DNA from: Streptomyces tsukubensis
GTDB taxonomy: Bacteria > Actinomycetota > Actinomycetes > Streptomycetales > Streptomycetaceae
NCBI RefSeq assembly: GCF_009296025.1
Contig: NZ_CP045178.1
Location: forward strand, 5,394,001-5,458,000
DNA: 64,000 bases
Direction: 5' to 3'
Translations under genes and position numbers: made by a program
Shown: positions 45,873 to 54,318 of the stretch, piece by piece
Layout: every line of letters starts with the position of its first letter
Position numbering within the stretch: the first letter of the stretch is position 1
Notes under the pieces: model-generated
The model's database searches: none
Told to the model about the DNA's origin: nothing
Seen by the model: only the letters and a program-made list of their open reading frames with translations

Positions 45873-46232
45873 CCGTCTGCCCCTTCCCGCCCCCGAATCT
45901 TCCTTCTGTCGAATTCTGGGCTATTGAGCAGGCGTTGTGCATCGCCGTACCGGCCGTTATGGTTCCCCGGCCCGTGTGAGGGTTCTGTGAGAATGGCGCC
46001 GGGTTGCATGGGGGCTGAAACTTCCTGGCGAGGCCAATTAGGAAAAAGGGACTTCGGTCTTGTGGCTCTGTGGCTCGCGTGTTTGACTGACGATCACCTT
46101 CCGGTGGAAGGGCCTGGAACGCGTGGCCTCTGTGTATTTCCAAGGTGCGCGCATATCGCCTTCCCTGCATGGGTGATTCTCGCCTTTGGTGGGACGTGAA
46201 CGTTAACCGCATCACGATGGAGGAACGTGGTT
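45873..46232. other. AT-richer region between the broken XRE gene and a small secreted protein gene
   Basis: About 360 bases whose base composition is clearly less GC-rich than the surroundings. No gene with coding-type third positions is visible. It should hold the promoter of the gene at 46233; GGAGGAA (46219-46225) is its ribosome binding site. Confidence 0.5.
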
Positions 46233-46475
46233 ATGAAGACTCGACGGATGAAGGCCCTGGTGGCTACGAGTGCCCTCGCGGGTGCGATCGGCCTCACCGT
46301 CATGGGCGCGGGCTCGGCGTCGGCGAGCAACATCACCCCTCGCTATGGCCTGAAGTACAGCACCCTGGGTGAATGCCTGACCTACGGCAACGAGATGGCT
46401 CAGATTGGTGCCCTGCACGGGTACTCCTGCCCGCTCGAAGGGGACGGCAAGTACCACTTCTACTGGACTCCGTGA
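46233..46475 (+). CDS. small secreted protein with two cysteines
   Basis: 80 residues from the ATG at 46233, seven bases after GGAGGAA. A textbook Sec signal peptide (KTRRMKALVATSALAGAIGL, ending GSASAS) leaves a mature chain of about 48 residues beginning NITPRYGLKYSTLGEC. Two Cys residues (GECLTYG and GYSCPLEG) could form a disulfide. The chain ends GDGKYHFYWTP. I do not recognise a family. The strong ribosome binding site, own terminator and lower-GC surroundings point to a separately expressed gene. Confidence 0.8.
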   Translation: MKTRRMKALVATSALAGAIGLTVMGAGSASASNITPRYGLKYSTLGECLTYGNEMAQIGALHGYSCPLEGDGKYHFYWTP

Positions 46476-46506
46476 CCGATATCTGTCGCGGGTGACGCGG
46501 TAATCG

Positions 46507-46551
46507 CATGATGCGGGTGCGTCCGGGAATCCCGGGCGCACCCGCATCATG
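46507..46551. terminator. long-stem terminator after the small secreted protein gene
   Basis: CATGATGCGGGTGCGTCCGGGA (46507-46528) pairs with 46530-46551 over about 20 base pairs with one G-T wobble. No U-tract. It can end transcription from both sides. Confidence 0.8.
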
Positions 46552-46713
46552 TACTCGCACTGTCGGATATTGCCTCGGAATGTTCGGTGCGTTTCCCGGG
46601 ATTTACCGTGTGCGGCGCTGAGGCGCTTTCCGTCGGCCCGGCTGGGCGGAGGGGTGGCCCGGACGAAGATCGTCGCCGTGACGGCTGTCGTACCCGCGTG
46701 CGAAACTCGGCTC

Positions 46714-47370
46714 ATGTTTGGCGTCACAGACCTCCCCACGTACCTCGCGGGCCTGGCCCTGATCATCCTGCTGCCGGGGCCCAACTCCCTCTACGTACTG
46801 TCCGTCGGTGCCCGTAAGGGCGTACGTACGGGGTACAAAGCGGCAGCCGGTGTCTTCTGCGGTGACACCGTTCTGATGACCCTGTCCGCGGCGGGCGTGG
46901 CCTCGCTCCTCCAGGGGCACTCCGTGCTCTTCGCGATCGTCAAGTACGCGGGCGCCGGATACCTGAGCTGGCTCGCCTACGGGATGCTGCGCACCGCGCT
47001 CGGTATGTGGCGCACCCGGCGCGAGCGGGCCGAGGCGGCGGCCGGTGCGGTGGCCGACGACACGGCGGGTGAAAGGCCCTTCCGCAAGGCGCTGGTGATC
47101 AGCCTGCTCAACCCGAAGGCGATCCTCTTCTTCATCGCCTTCTTCGTGCAGTTCGTCGACCCCGCCTATGCCTACCCCGCCCTGTCCTTCGTCGTCCTCG
47201 GCGCCTTCGCGCAGGTCGCCAGCTTCCTCTATCTGACCGCGCTGATCTTCACGGGCACCCGCCTCTCCGCCGCCTTCCGGCGCCGCAAGCGCCTCTCGGC
47301 CGGAGCGACCTCCGCGGCGGGCGCCCTCTTCCTCGGCTTCGCGATAAAGCTCTCGCTCAGCAGCGTGTGA
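46714..47370 (+). CDS. LysE/RhtB-family amino-acid exporter
   Basis: 218 residues from the ATG at 46714 (MFGVTDLPTYLAG). Six hydrophobic segments. The N-terminal LALIILLPGPNSLYVLSVG and RKGVRTGYKAAAGVFCGDTV match the LysE/RhtB signature (PGP followed by GxxxGxxAAxG), and VISLLNPKAILFFIAFFVQF is the conserved fourth-segment motif. It exports amino acids or related compounds, and is closest in look to LeuE-type members. The exact substrate cannot be told. Confidence 0.88.
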   Translation: MFGVTDLPTYLAGLALIILLPGPNSLYVLSVGARKGVRTGYKAAAGVFCGDTVLMTLSAAGVASLLQGHSVLFAIVKYAGAGYLSWLAYGMLRTALGMWRTRRERAEAAAGAVADDTAGERPFRKALVISLLNPKAILFFIAFFVQFVDPAYAYPALSFVVLGAFAQVASFLYLTALIFTGTRLSAAFRRRKRLSAGATSAAGALFLGFAIKLSLSSV

Positions 47371-47463
47371 CAGTGCGGGGGTGATGACCGCGGGGGTACG
47401 CGGGGGCTCACAGGACCGGCCGCCCTCCGTCTCCCGCGTGCCCGTTCCCGTCGCCTCCTCCGG

Positions 47464-48567
47464 TCAGCCCAGCCGGTCCAGCCACTCGGCCAGTTCGCCT
47501 GCCGTCTCCTCCGTGCCCGCCCAGCCGACGTAACCGTCGGGGCGGATGAGGAAAAGCCCCTCGCCGTACGGTTCGTACGCCGGGACGCGGACCGTTCGCA
47601 CAGCGCCGGAAGCGGCGCCCGGTACCGACCGGGGTGGCCGCGTCGCGACAGCGAGCAGGGTCAGGTGCGGGCCCCTGAACGCGTCGAAGAGTCTGACCCC
47701 GCCGGGGCTGCCGTCCGGGGCGCGGTCACCCGCACGCAGCGCCCCCTCGGGCAGCTCCTTCCTGGTCTCCCGGGACAGGGACGAAGCACGGTAGCCGAGC
47801 CCGAGCTGGCGGGTGGCCGCACCACGCTTCGCCTCGCCCCGGTGGATACGGGTCGACAGGTCCAGCATCTCCGCCGCGTATCGCAGCCGTTCCTCCTCGT
47901 AGGTGTCGAGCAGCGTTTCGGCGGCAGCGGCCTTCGATCCGCTGCCGGCCTCCACCGCGTCCCGGGACCTCGACATGCCCCCCGCCTCCCGTGCGGCCGC
48001 CTCGGCCCTCAGCGCGGCGCCGAGCTTCCAGCCCAGGTTGTAGGCGTCCTGCACGCTGGTGTTGAGCCCCTGGCCGCCCGCCGGTGAGTGGACGTGCGCC
48101 GCGTCGCCCGCGAGGAACACCCGGCCCACCCGGAACCGTTGGGCCAGCGCCGCCCGCGCCGTGAAGTCCGAGGCCCACCTGACCTCCGTCACGTCCTCGG
48201 CCGCGAGATGGGTGCGGGCCGCCACGACCTCGCGTACGGCGTCCGGCGAGGTGTCGGGAGAACCGCCGGGCAACTGCGCGACCAACTGGATGTCCTCCGT
48301 ACCCGGCAGCGGGCACATCGACGTGAAGCCCTCGCCCTCGGCCCGCGGCGGGAACAGGTGCCAGTTGTCCCTGTCCAGCGAGGGGACGCGTACATCCGCC
48401 ACCAGGATCGGCGCGGGGTCCACCGTCTCGCCCTCCATGGCCACGCCCAGCAGCCGGCGCACGGTACTGCGCCCGCCGTCCGCCGCGACCGCAGGTCCCG
48501 CAGATCCCACCGGCCTCCCCGGCCTCCCCGGCGGCGCGTGCCCGCCGGGAAAGCCGTCCCGCGTCAC
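47464..48567 (-). pseudogene. FAD-dependent aromatic monooxygenase, N-terminal part missing
   Basis: The 367-residue frame contains the second half of a PheA/TfdB-type hydroxylase: VAADGGRSTVRRLLG, then RVGRVFLAGDAAHVHSPAGG with QGLNTSVQDAYNLGWKLGA, and a C-terminal thioredoxin-like domain (LFLIRPDGYVGWAG). The N-terminal GxGxxG nucleotide-binding half, normally about 160 residues, is absent; only 25 residues of unrelated Pro/Gly-rich sequence precede. Without it the enzyme cannot bind FAD normally. Repeats lie just upstream (48599-48661), consistent with a deletion. Confidence 0.75.
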
Positions 48568-48598
48568 GGAGCGGAGTTCCCGGCGGCGCGTGCCCGCC

Positions 48599-48661
48599 CC
48601 GCGCCTCAGCGCACGGCCTCCCCGCGCCTCAGCGCATGCCCGCCCCGCGCCTCAGCGCGCC
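48599..48661. repeat. 23-bp tandem repeat at the monooxygenase/glycosyltransferase boundary
   Basis: CCGCGCCTCAGCGCA-type units of 23 bases occur at 48599-48621 and 48622-48644, with a partial third copy at 48645-48661 that runs into the end of the next gene. A GGCGGCGCGTGCCCGCC motif is also repeated nearby (about 48530 and 48581). Confidence 0.75.
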
Positions 48662-50097
48662 GCCGCCGCGCGCCGCAACGACCGGGCGCGCCTGGCGACT
48701 TTCCTGATCGTCGCGTTGCGCGGAATGAAGGCGAGCTGCGGGGGAAGGCCGCCCGGCAGGGCGAGTGAGGTGAGCCTGCGCCGTTTGAAGTACCGCAGGG
48801 TGGCGGCGTCCGGCTGCGGGGAGAGAAAGCGTTCCGCCTCCGCGCGCAGCCCCGGATAGATCTTCGGCTGCATCGCGAAACCCACCGCCCGTACCAGCGC
48901 GCCAAGATGCTCTGCCGCCCCGCCCCGCCGCTGTTCCTCGACGGCCGCGCGGTCCGTCAGCTCGGGCACCAGCACGTCGACGATGGTCACGGGCACCCGG
49001 TTGCTGTTCTCGTACGGGGCGAGCCGTTCCAGTAGGAGCCGCGTACCGACGCGCGCGACCGGCAGGCCGTAGAAGGCGGACGCGGTCAGCAGCGCGGTGG
49101 AGAAGCACCCGACGACGAGGGCGGGCCTGGCCCGCTGGTAGAGCACCTCGGCGAGTACGGGTTCGTCCCGTACCGTCAGCCGCGCGCCGAGCCGTTCCGC
49201 CTCCTCCTCCAACGCCTTCGACCAGTGGGCGGGGGCCGTGGGATGCGGTTTGAAGACGAGGTGGCGGTGGCCGAGCGCCACCGCCCCCCGCACCATCCGC
49301 AGGTGCAGCTCCTCCTCCTCTTCCTGGGTGAGGATGGCGAGGGCCGACAGGTACTGGCCGAGCAGCAGGACCGGCGCCTCGTCGCCCGCACCCGTCGCTC
49401 GCGGGGCGTGCCCGTCCGAAAGGCTGGACCCACTTGCCCCGCTCGTCCCGCCCGTCCTGCTCGTCCCACCCGTCCAGTCCGTTCCGACCGTGGCCTCCTC
49501 CCCGTCCGCCGCCTCCGCCAGCTCCGCGAGGACCTTCAGGAAGACCTCGCTGGGCACCAGTTCGCCGCTCACCCCGAACTCCGTGAGCAGCATGGGCGTG
49601 AGCCCCGGCACCAGGTCGAGGTGGAGCAGTCGCCGTACGCGGGTGCCGACCAGCGGGTCGATCTTGCTGCGGGTCGGGCCGTAACTCATCAGCCCGTCCG
49701 CGTAGACGTCCACGGGCGCGCCCAGGAAGATCTGCGCGAGGGCGAGCGCCGGGTTGACCTGGATCGACTCGACGGTCAGCTCCAGATCGTCGTCGCCGAG
49801 CCGCCACAGCATCCGCAGATAGCGCTCCCACAGCGGCAGGTCGTTGCCGCGCGGGGACCAGCCGCCGGGGTGGAAGGGCGCGATGGCCTCGTTCCACGAC
49901 ACGACCTCGTCGAACCGGTCCCGCAGCCGCTCGAAACCGGCCATGGTGTCGACGGCGGGGGTCGTCTCGGGGGTGGCCGCGTTGTTGGCCACGATCAGAA
50001 CGCGCCGGTCGGCGGGGGTGAACAGCTCCGCGTCGAGGGCCGCGGCGAGTGTCGCCGTGCCGTAGAGCGTGGAGGCGAGGAAGAGCCGCGTGGTCAC
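48652..50097 (-). CDS. polysialyltransferase-like glycosyltransferase
   Basis: 481 residues, ATG overlapping the stop of the upstream GT2 gene (ATGA). N-terminus RLFLASTLYGTATLAAALDA starts a GT-B-like fold. VDVYADGLMSYGP (D134-G135) and VFKPHPT (KPHP 283-286) correspond to the acidic-Gly and HP motifs of bacterial poly- and oligosialyltransferases; CFSTALLTA could be the Ser/Thr motif. A Gly/Thr-rich insertion (about 205-240) interrupts the middle. It would transfer a CMP-activated nonulosonate in the cytoplasm. Context with neuA/neuB-type genes supports this. Confidence 0.78.
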   Translation of the reverse strand: MTTRLFLASTLYGTATLAAALDAELFTPADRRVLIVANNAATPETTPAVDTMAGFERLRDRFDEVVSWNEAIAPFHPGGWSPRGNDLPLWERYLRMLWRLGDDDLELTVESIQVNPALALAQIFLGAPVDVYADGLMSYGPTRSKIDPLVGTRVRRLLHLDLVPGLTPMLLTEFGVSGELVPSEVFLKVLAELAEAADGEEATVGTDWTGGTSRTGGTSGASGSSLSDGHAPRATGAGDEAPVLLLGQYLSALAILTQEEEEELHLRMVRGAVALGHRHLVFKPHPTAPAHWSKALEEEAERLGARLTVRDEPVLAEVLYQRARPALVVGCFSTALLTASAFYGLPVARVGTRLLLERLAPYENSNRVPVTIVDVLVPELTDRAAVEEQRRGGAAEHLGALVRAVGFAMQPKIYPGLRAEAERFLSPQPDAATLRYFKRRRLTSLALPGGLPPQLAFIPRNATIRKVARRARSLRRAAAAR

Positions 50098-51071
50098 GCC
50101 GCCACCCCCGCGCCGCCCGGCAGCCTGCGCAGTCGCCGCAGCCGGCTCGATCGTTCGAGGTCCATCGAGTCCAGGGCCTCGTCGAGGACGCCCTGCGGCA
50201 TGCGTTTCAGCGCCGCCGCGCTCATGGACTTCAGCGTGCGGGCCACGGGGGGTTCGAACCTCTCGATGGAGTTGAGGTGGTGCGAGATGATCGCGCAGTA
50301 CGTGCGGACGGCCTTCGGCAGCAGCGTCGCCGCGTCCCTGTCGGCGGCGGTCTCCCGTACCACCTGGTCGAAGGCGCGGATGAAGTCGAGCTGGCGGACG
50401 TCACCGATCTGCGTGAGGGACGAGGCCACCCCCCGCCGGTAGAAGACGCCGAGCAGCCCCACCACGGCGAAGGACTCCGCGGTGCGGTGCAGCTGCCAGA
50501 TCCACGGCCGGTCCTCCGCCGTACGCAGACCGTCGGTGAAGCGCAGCACACCCGCGTCGAGAAGTCTGCGGTGGTAGATCCCCGCCCAGGCGAAGGCGTA
50601 GTCCACCGAGGTGGACCGGTCCGCGGGGAGTATCGAGTCGCGCGGCGAGAGCACCACGGAGCGCCGCCCCTCGGGCACCCGGTGCACCGAACGGGCCCGC
50701 CCCGTGCACTGCACGTGGTCGGTGCGGACGAAGTCGCAGCCCAGTCCCCGCGCGACGGCGAGGAGTTCGGGGAAGTAGCCGGGGGCCACCCAGTCGTCGC
50801 CGTCGAGGAACGTCAGGTACTCACCGCGCGCCGCGTCGATTCCGGTATTGCGCGCGGTGGCGAGTCCGCCGTTGCTCTCGTGCGTGATGAGGACCGCGCC
50901 CGGCAATTCGCGGGCCGCGCGCCTGAGAATGTCAGGGGTCCCGTCCTTCGAACAGTCGTCGACGAGAATGAATTCAATCTCGTCGTGGGTGTTCGCGCGG
51001 AGACTTCGCAAAGTGTCGGGCGCGTACTGCCGCACGTTGTAGAACGGCACGATGACGGAGAGCTTGACCAC
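50094..51071 (-). CDS. family 2 glycosyltransferase
   Basis: 325 residues. GT-A enzyme: KLSVIVPFYNVRQYAPDTLR opens the nucleotide-sugar fold, IEFILVDDCSKDGT follows, and YLTFLDGDDWVAPGYF holds the DxD-type metal site. RTAEDRPWIWQLH includes the ED pair typical of the catalytic base. It is the first gene of the leftward branch of the nonulosonate polymer cluster and overlaps the polysialyltransferase-like gene by four bases. It probably adds a second sugar to the same polymer. Confidence 0.88.
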   Translation of the reverse strand: MVKLSVIVPFYNVRQYAPDTLRSLRANTHDEIEFILVDDCSKDGTPDILRRAARELPGAVLITHESNGGLATARNTGIDAARGEYLTFLDGDDWVAPGYFPELLAVARGLGCDFVRTDHVQCTGRARSVHRVPEGRRSVVLSPRDSILPADRSTSVDYAFAWAGIYHRRLLDAGVLRFTDGLRTAEDRPWIWQLHRTAESFAVVGLLGVFYRRGVASSLTQIGDVRQLDFIRAFDQVVRETAADRDAATLLPKAVRTYCAIISHHLNSIERFEPPVARTLKSMSAAALKRMPQGVLDEALDSMDLERSSRLRRLRRLPGGAGVAA

Positions 51072-51255
51072 CCGGGTGACGTTAGGCGGCCCCGCGTCCC
51101 AGGTCTTGACCCACGGCAGGACGGCGGGTGAACGGAATGTGGCGGGATGGTTAACCCACCCCGCGGAAAAGTCGAGGCGGGCCGATTCGCCATTCTGCGG
51201 CTCTCTGTTAACCCGCTGTTGCCCTCTCGTTGGGCCGCCAATCGGAATGCCTTTC

Positions 51256-51268
51256 TAGCGTCTTCCAT
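51256..51268 (+). promoter_or_regulatory. candidate promoter of the rightward nonulosonate operon, leaderless transcript
   Basis: TAGCGT (51256-51261) is a good actinobacterial -10 box, with TTGGGC (51230-51235) as a poor, widely spaced -35. The expected start site coincides with the GTG at 51269, which has no ribosome binding site. This fits a leaderless mRNA. Confidence 0.35.
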
Positions 51269-52690
51269 GTGCCAGCAAGTACCACGAACGCAGCGCGGGT
51301 CGCCGTACTCGCCGACTCGGACACCCGGTGGAAGTGGGGTGCGCTCACCGCGCGCCGTATCGCCCCTGACCGTGAGGAACAACAGCTCGACGGTTTTCTG
51401 CTGCGCGGCAGGGCCACCCCCACTCCGCGCCAGCTCCAGGAGATCGGCGTCCGCGCCGGATCACTGAGCGAGGTCACCGCCGTCGAGTTCCTGCGCCACA
51501 TGGAACGCGAGGACGCCCCCTACGACCTCGTGGTGCTCGCCCTCGTCGGCGGCGGCGTCCAGGCCCTGCTGCACGGCCTCGCGCGAGTGTGGGAGGGCCG
51601 CCCCCGGCGTCCCGTCGTCGTCACCGGCTATGTCGGGGTCGTCTACGAGAAGCTGGCCGACGGACTGCTCCTGCGGCACGGAGCCGACCTCGTCCTCGCC
51701 AACTCCCGCCAGGACGCCGAGCGGTTCCGCGGAGTGTACGAAGGGGTCGGAGCCGACCCGGCGGCCGTCACCGAGTGCGCCCTGCCGTTCCTCGACGGGG
51801 CGGCCGGGCGAACGGCCAAGGCCACGGCCGACGCCACGGCCGCAGACGCCGCCGACGCCACGGCCCATGCCGCACCCACCGACGCGGCGGACCCCGCGAC
51901 CCCCGCGTCCCCGGCAACCCCCACCACCCCCCTCACCGTCGTCTTCGCCGTCCAGCCCTCCGTGCCGGAGTCCCGCGCCGACCGCGTCTACCTGCTGCGG
52001 CGCGCCATCGCCCACGCGGGGCTGCACCCGGACCGCGAGGTCCTGGTGAAGCTGCGCAGCCGGCCCGGCGAGCACACCACGCACATCGAGGAGCACCCGT
52101 ACCAGAGGCTCGTCAGGACCGAGCGGACGCCCGACAACTTCCGCCTCGTCTACGGGCACATGGGCGAGGTCCTCGACCGGGCGGGGCTGCTCGTGACCGT
52201 CAGTTCGACGGCCGCCCTCGAATCGCTGCACCGCTCCATCCCCACCGCGGTCCTCACCGACCTCGGCATCCGCGAGCCGCTCGGCAACCACCACTTCATC
52301 GGCTCCGGCTGCCTCGCCTCCTGGAACCAGCTCGACGCGGGCCTCCTGCCCACCGCGGACCCCGCCTGGACCGCCCGCCAAGGGGTCGCCGCCGACCGGC
52401 CCTACGAGTCCTCCTTCGACACGGCACGCGCCCGGGTCGAAGAACTGCTCGCCGCCCCCTCGCTCGCCCCCGTCGAGCCGTACTACACCACCGTCACGGC
52501 CCCCGGTTACCTGCCTGGCATCCTCGCCCGCCACCACCTGGGGCCCGACGGCACCCCGCTGCCCGGCGCCGCCGCGGCGAGCGTCGAGCCGGGCCCGGTG
52601 CGCCAGGCCGTACGGCACGCGGCGCGCGGCGCCTACCGGCACGGCGTGCAGCGCGTGGCGCCCGTCATCCGGCGGATGGGCGGGCTGTGA
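51269..52690 (+). CDS. DUF6716-type putative glycosyltransferase
   Basis: 473 residues from the GTG at 51269 (VPASTTNAARVAVLADSDTR); no ribosome binding site is visible. The fold looks GT-B-like: RVAVLADSDTRWKWGALTAR at the N-terminus, RPVVVTGYVGVVYEKLADGL in the first half, and EEHPY (HP at 276-277) and LLVTVSSTAALES (SST 312-314) in the second, which resemble the HP and S-S/T motifs of bacterial sialyltransferases. An Ala/Thr/Pro-rich insert spans about 180-220. The stop overlaps the GTG of the CMP-sugar synthetase gene. Confidence 0.72.
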   Translation: MPASTTNAARVAVLADSDTRWKWGALTARRIAPDREEQQLDGFLLRGRATPTPRQLQEIGVRAGSLSEVTAVEFLRHMEREDAPYDLVVLALVGGGVQALLHGLARVWEGRPRRPVVVTGYVGVVYEKLADGLLLRHGADLVLANSRQDAERFRGVYEGVGADPAAVTECALPFLDGAAGRTAKATADATAADAADATAHAAPTDAADPATPASPATPTTPLTVVFAVQPSVPESRADRVYLLRRAIAHAGLHPDREVLVKLRSRPGEHTTHIEEHPYQRLVRTERTPDNFRLVYGHMGEVLDRAGLLVTVSSTAALESLHRSIPTAVLTDLGIREPLGNHHFIGSGCLASWNQLDAGLLPTADPAWTARQGVAADRPYESSFDTARARVEELLAAPSLAPVEPYYTTVTAPGYLPGILARHHLGPDGTPLPGAAAASVEPGPVRQAVRHAARGAYRHGVQRVAPVIRRMGGL

Positions 52691-54198
52691 CCTCACTGAA
52701 CGGCCTGCGGGCCATCACCGGCCGGGGCGGCAAGGCCGCCCGTGACCTGACCGCTTCGACCGCCCGGACCATCACCGGGTCCCCACGAGGAGCAGCACCC
52801 ATGATCCAGCAGGAGGACAGGAAGCCCACCCCGGTGCCCCGTGTGCTCGCGGTGATCCCCGCGCGCGGCGGCTCCAAGGGTGTGCCGGCCAAGAACCTCG
52901 CGCCGGTCGGCGGCGTACCGCTCGTGACACGGGCCGTACGCGAATGCCTCGCCGCCCGGCTGGTGACCGATGTCGTCGTCTCCACGGACGACGCCGCCAT
53001 CGCCGCCGCGGCCAGGGAGGCCGGTGGCGAGGCGGTGCGGCGCCCCGCCGACATCGCGGGCGACCTCGCCACCAGCGAAGCGGCCGTACTGCACGCCCTC
53101 GACTCCCACGAATCGCTGCACGGCCCCTTCGACGCCGTACTGCTCGTCCAGTGCACCAGCCCCTTCCTGGTCCGCGAGGACATAGACGGAGTGGCCGCCG
53201 CGGTCGTCGAGGACGGCGCGGACACCGCGCTGACCGTCGCCCCCTTCCACGGTTTCGTCTGGCGGGACGCGGAGGACGGGGCGGGCGCGGACGGCGGGGA
53301 GCTGAGCCGGGGCGTCAACCACGACAAGGCGTACCGCCCGCGCCGCCAGGACCGCCCCCAGGACCTGCTGGAGACCGGCGCCGCCTACGCGATGGACGCC
53401 GCCGGATTCCGTAAGCACCAGCACCGGTTCTTCGGCCGTACGGAGCTGGTGCGCACCGACCCCGCTCGGGTCCTGGAGATCGACGACCCGCACGACCTCT
53501 CCCGCGCCCGCGCCCTCGCGCCCCTCTTCGACAGCGTGCGCCCCGGCGCACTGCCCACCAGGGCCGACATCGACGCCGTCGTACTCGACTTCGACGGGAC
53601 CCAGACCGACGACCGGGTCCTGATCGACTCGGACGGCCGCGAACTGGTGGCCGTCCACCGCGGCGACGGGCTCGGCGTGGCCGCCCTGCGCAAGGCGGGC
53701 CTGCCGCTGCTGATCCTCTCCACGGAGCGGAACCCGGTGGTCGCCGCCCGCGCGCACAAACTCCGCATCCCCGTACTGCACGGCATCGACCGCAAGGACG
53801 AGGCCCTGAAGCAGTGGTGCGAGGAACAGGGCATCGCCCCCGAGCGGGTCCTCTATGTCGGCAACGACGTCAACGACCTGCCGTGTTTCGGGCTCGTCGG
53901 CTGGCCCGTCGCGGTCGCCGGTGCCCACGACGTCGTACGCGGCGCCGCGCGGGCCGTCACCTCACGCCCTGGCGGCGAAGGCGCGATCAGGGAGATCGCC
54001 TCCTGGATCCTCGGGCCTTCACTGGAGGGCCCGGCACCGGAGGCAGCCCCGCCATTGGGGGACCCGTCACTGAAGACCCCGCCGCTGGAGGGCTCCCCCC
54101 GGGAGCGCCCGTCCCTTGAGGACGCGCCGCCGCAGGACCGTCGGTCCGCGCACCCCACCCGCACCCGCACCCCCGTACCGCACGAGCAGCTCTCCTGA
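52687..54198 (+). CDS. CMP-nonulosonate synthetase fused to KdsC-like HAD phosphatase domain
   Basis: 503 residues from the GTG at 52687, which overlaps the previous stop; the ATG at 52801 (MIQQEDRK), eight bases after GAGGAG, is a strong alternative and would give 465. The first domain is an acylneuraminate cytidylyltransferase: VIPARGGSKGVPAKNLAPVG and LVQCTSPFLVREDIDG. The second is a type-C0 HAD domain: VVLDFDGTQTDD (D301, D303), LILSTERN, DRKDEALKQW and YVGNDVNDLP (D394). It should dephosphorylate a nonulosonate 9-phosphate and then activate it with CTP. The last 70 residues are Pro-rich. Confidence 0.88.
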   Translation: MTSLNGLRAITGRGGKAARDLTASTARTITGSPRGAAPMIQQEDRKPTPVPRVLAVIPARGGSKGVPAKNLAPVGGVPLVTRAVRECLAARLVTDVVVSTDDAAIAAAAREAGGEAVRRPADIAGDLATSEAAVLHALDSHESLHGPFDAVLLVQCTSPFLVREDIDGVAAAVVEDGADTALTVAPFHGFVWRDAEDGAGADGGELSRGVNHDKAYRPRRQDRPQDLLETGAAYAMDAAGFRKHQHRFFGRTELVRTDPARVLEIDDPHDLSRARALAPLFDSVRPGALPTRADIDAVVLDFDGTQTDDRVLIDSDGRELVAVHRGDGLGVAALRKAGLPLLILSTERNPVVAARAHKLRIPVLHGIDRKDEALKQWCEEQGIAPERVLYVGNDVNDLPCFGLVGWPVAVAGAHDVVRGAARAVTSRPGGEGAIREIASWILGPSLEGPAPEAAPPLGDPSLKTPPLEGSPRERPSLEDAPPQDRRSAHPTRTRTPVPHEQLS

Positions 54199-54239
54199 CC
54201 CGAACCCGAAGCCGAACCCGAGCACCTCAATACCCCAGC

Positions 54240-54300
54240 GCCTCCCCCCCCCGCATCCCCAACACCCCCAACACCCCCAGCACCCCCAACACCCCAACAT
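54240..54300. repeat. C-rich tandem repeat upstream of neuB
   Basis: CCCCCAACA-type nonamers repeat four to five times with a C8 run at 54246-54253. All C is on the plus strand, all G on the minus strand. It fills the 120-base gap before the neuB-like gene. Confidence 0.75.
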
Positions 54301-54318
54301 CTAAGGAATCCCCACATC

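Noticed and set aside
45307..46215. 302-residue minus-strand frame across the 45.3-46.2 kb region
   Set aside because: Mixes antisense of the mutase with the repeat; only the short XRE segments in other frames are recognisable.
51589..52686. Extension of the CMP-sugar synthetase into the upstream gene
   Set aside because: The open frame reaches far upstream but is an Arg/Pro-rich shadow of the DUF6716 gene; the GTG at 52687 or ATG at 52801 is the real start.
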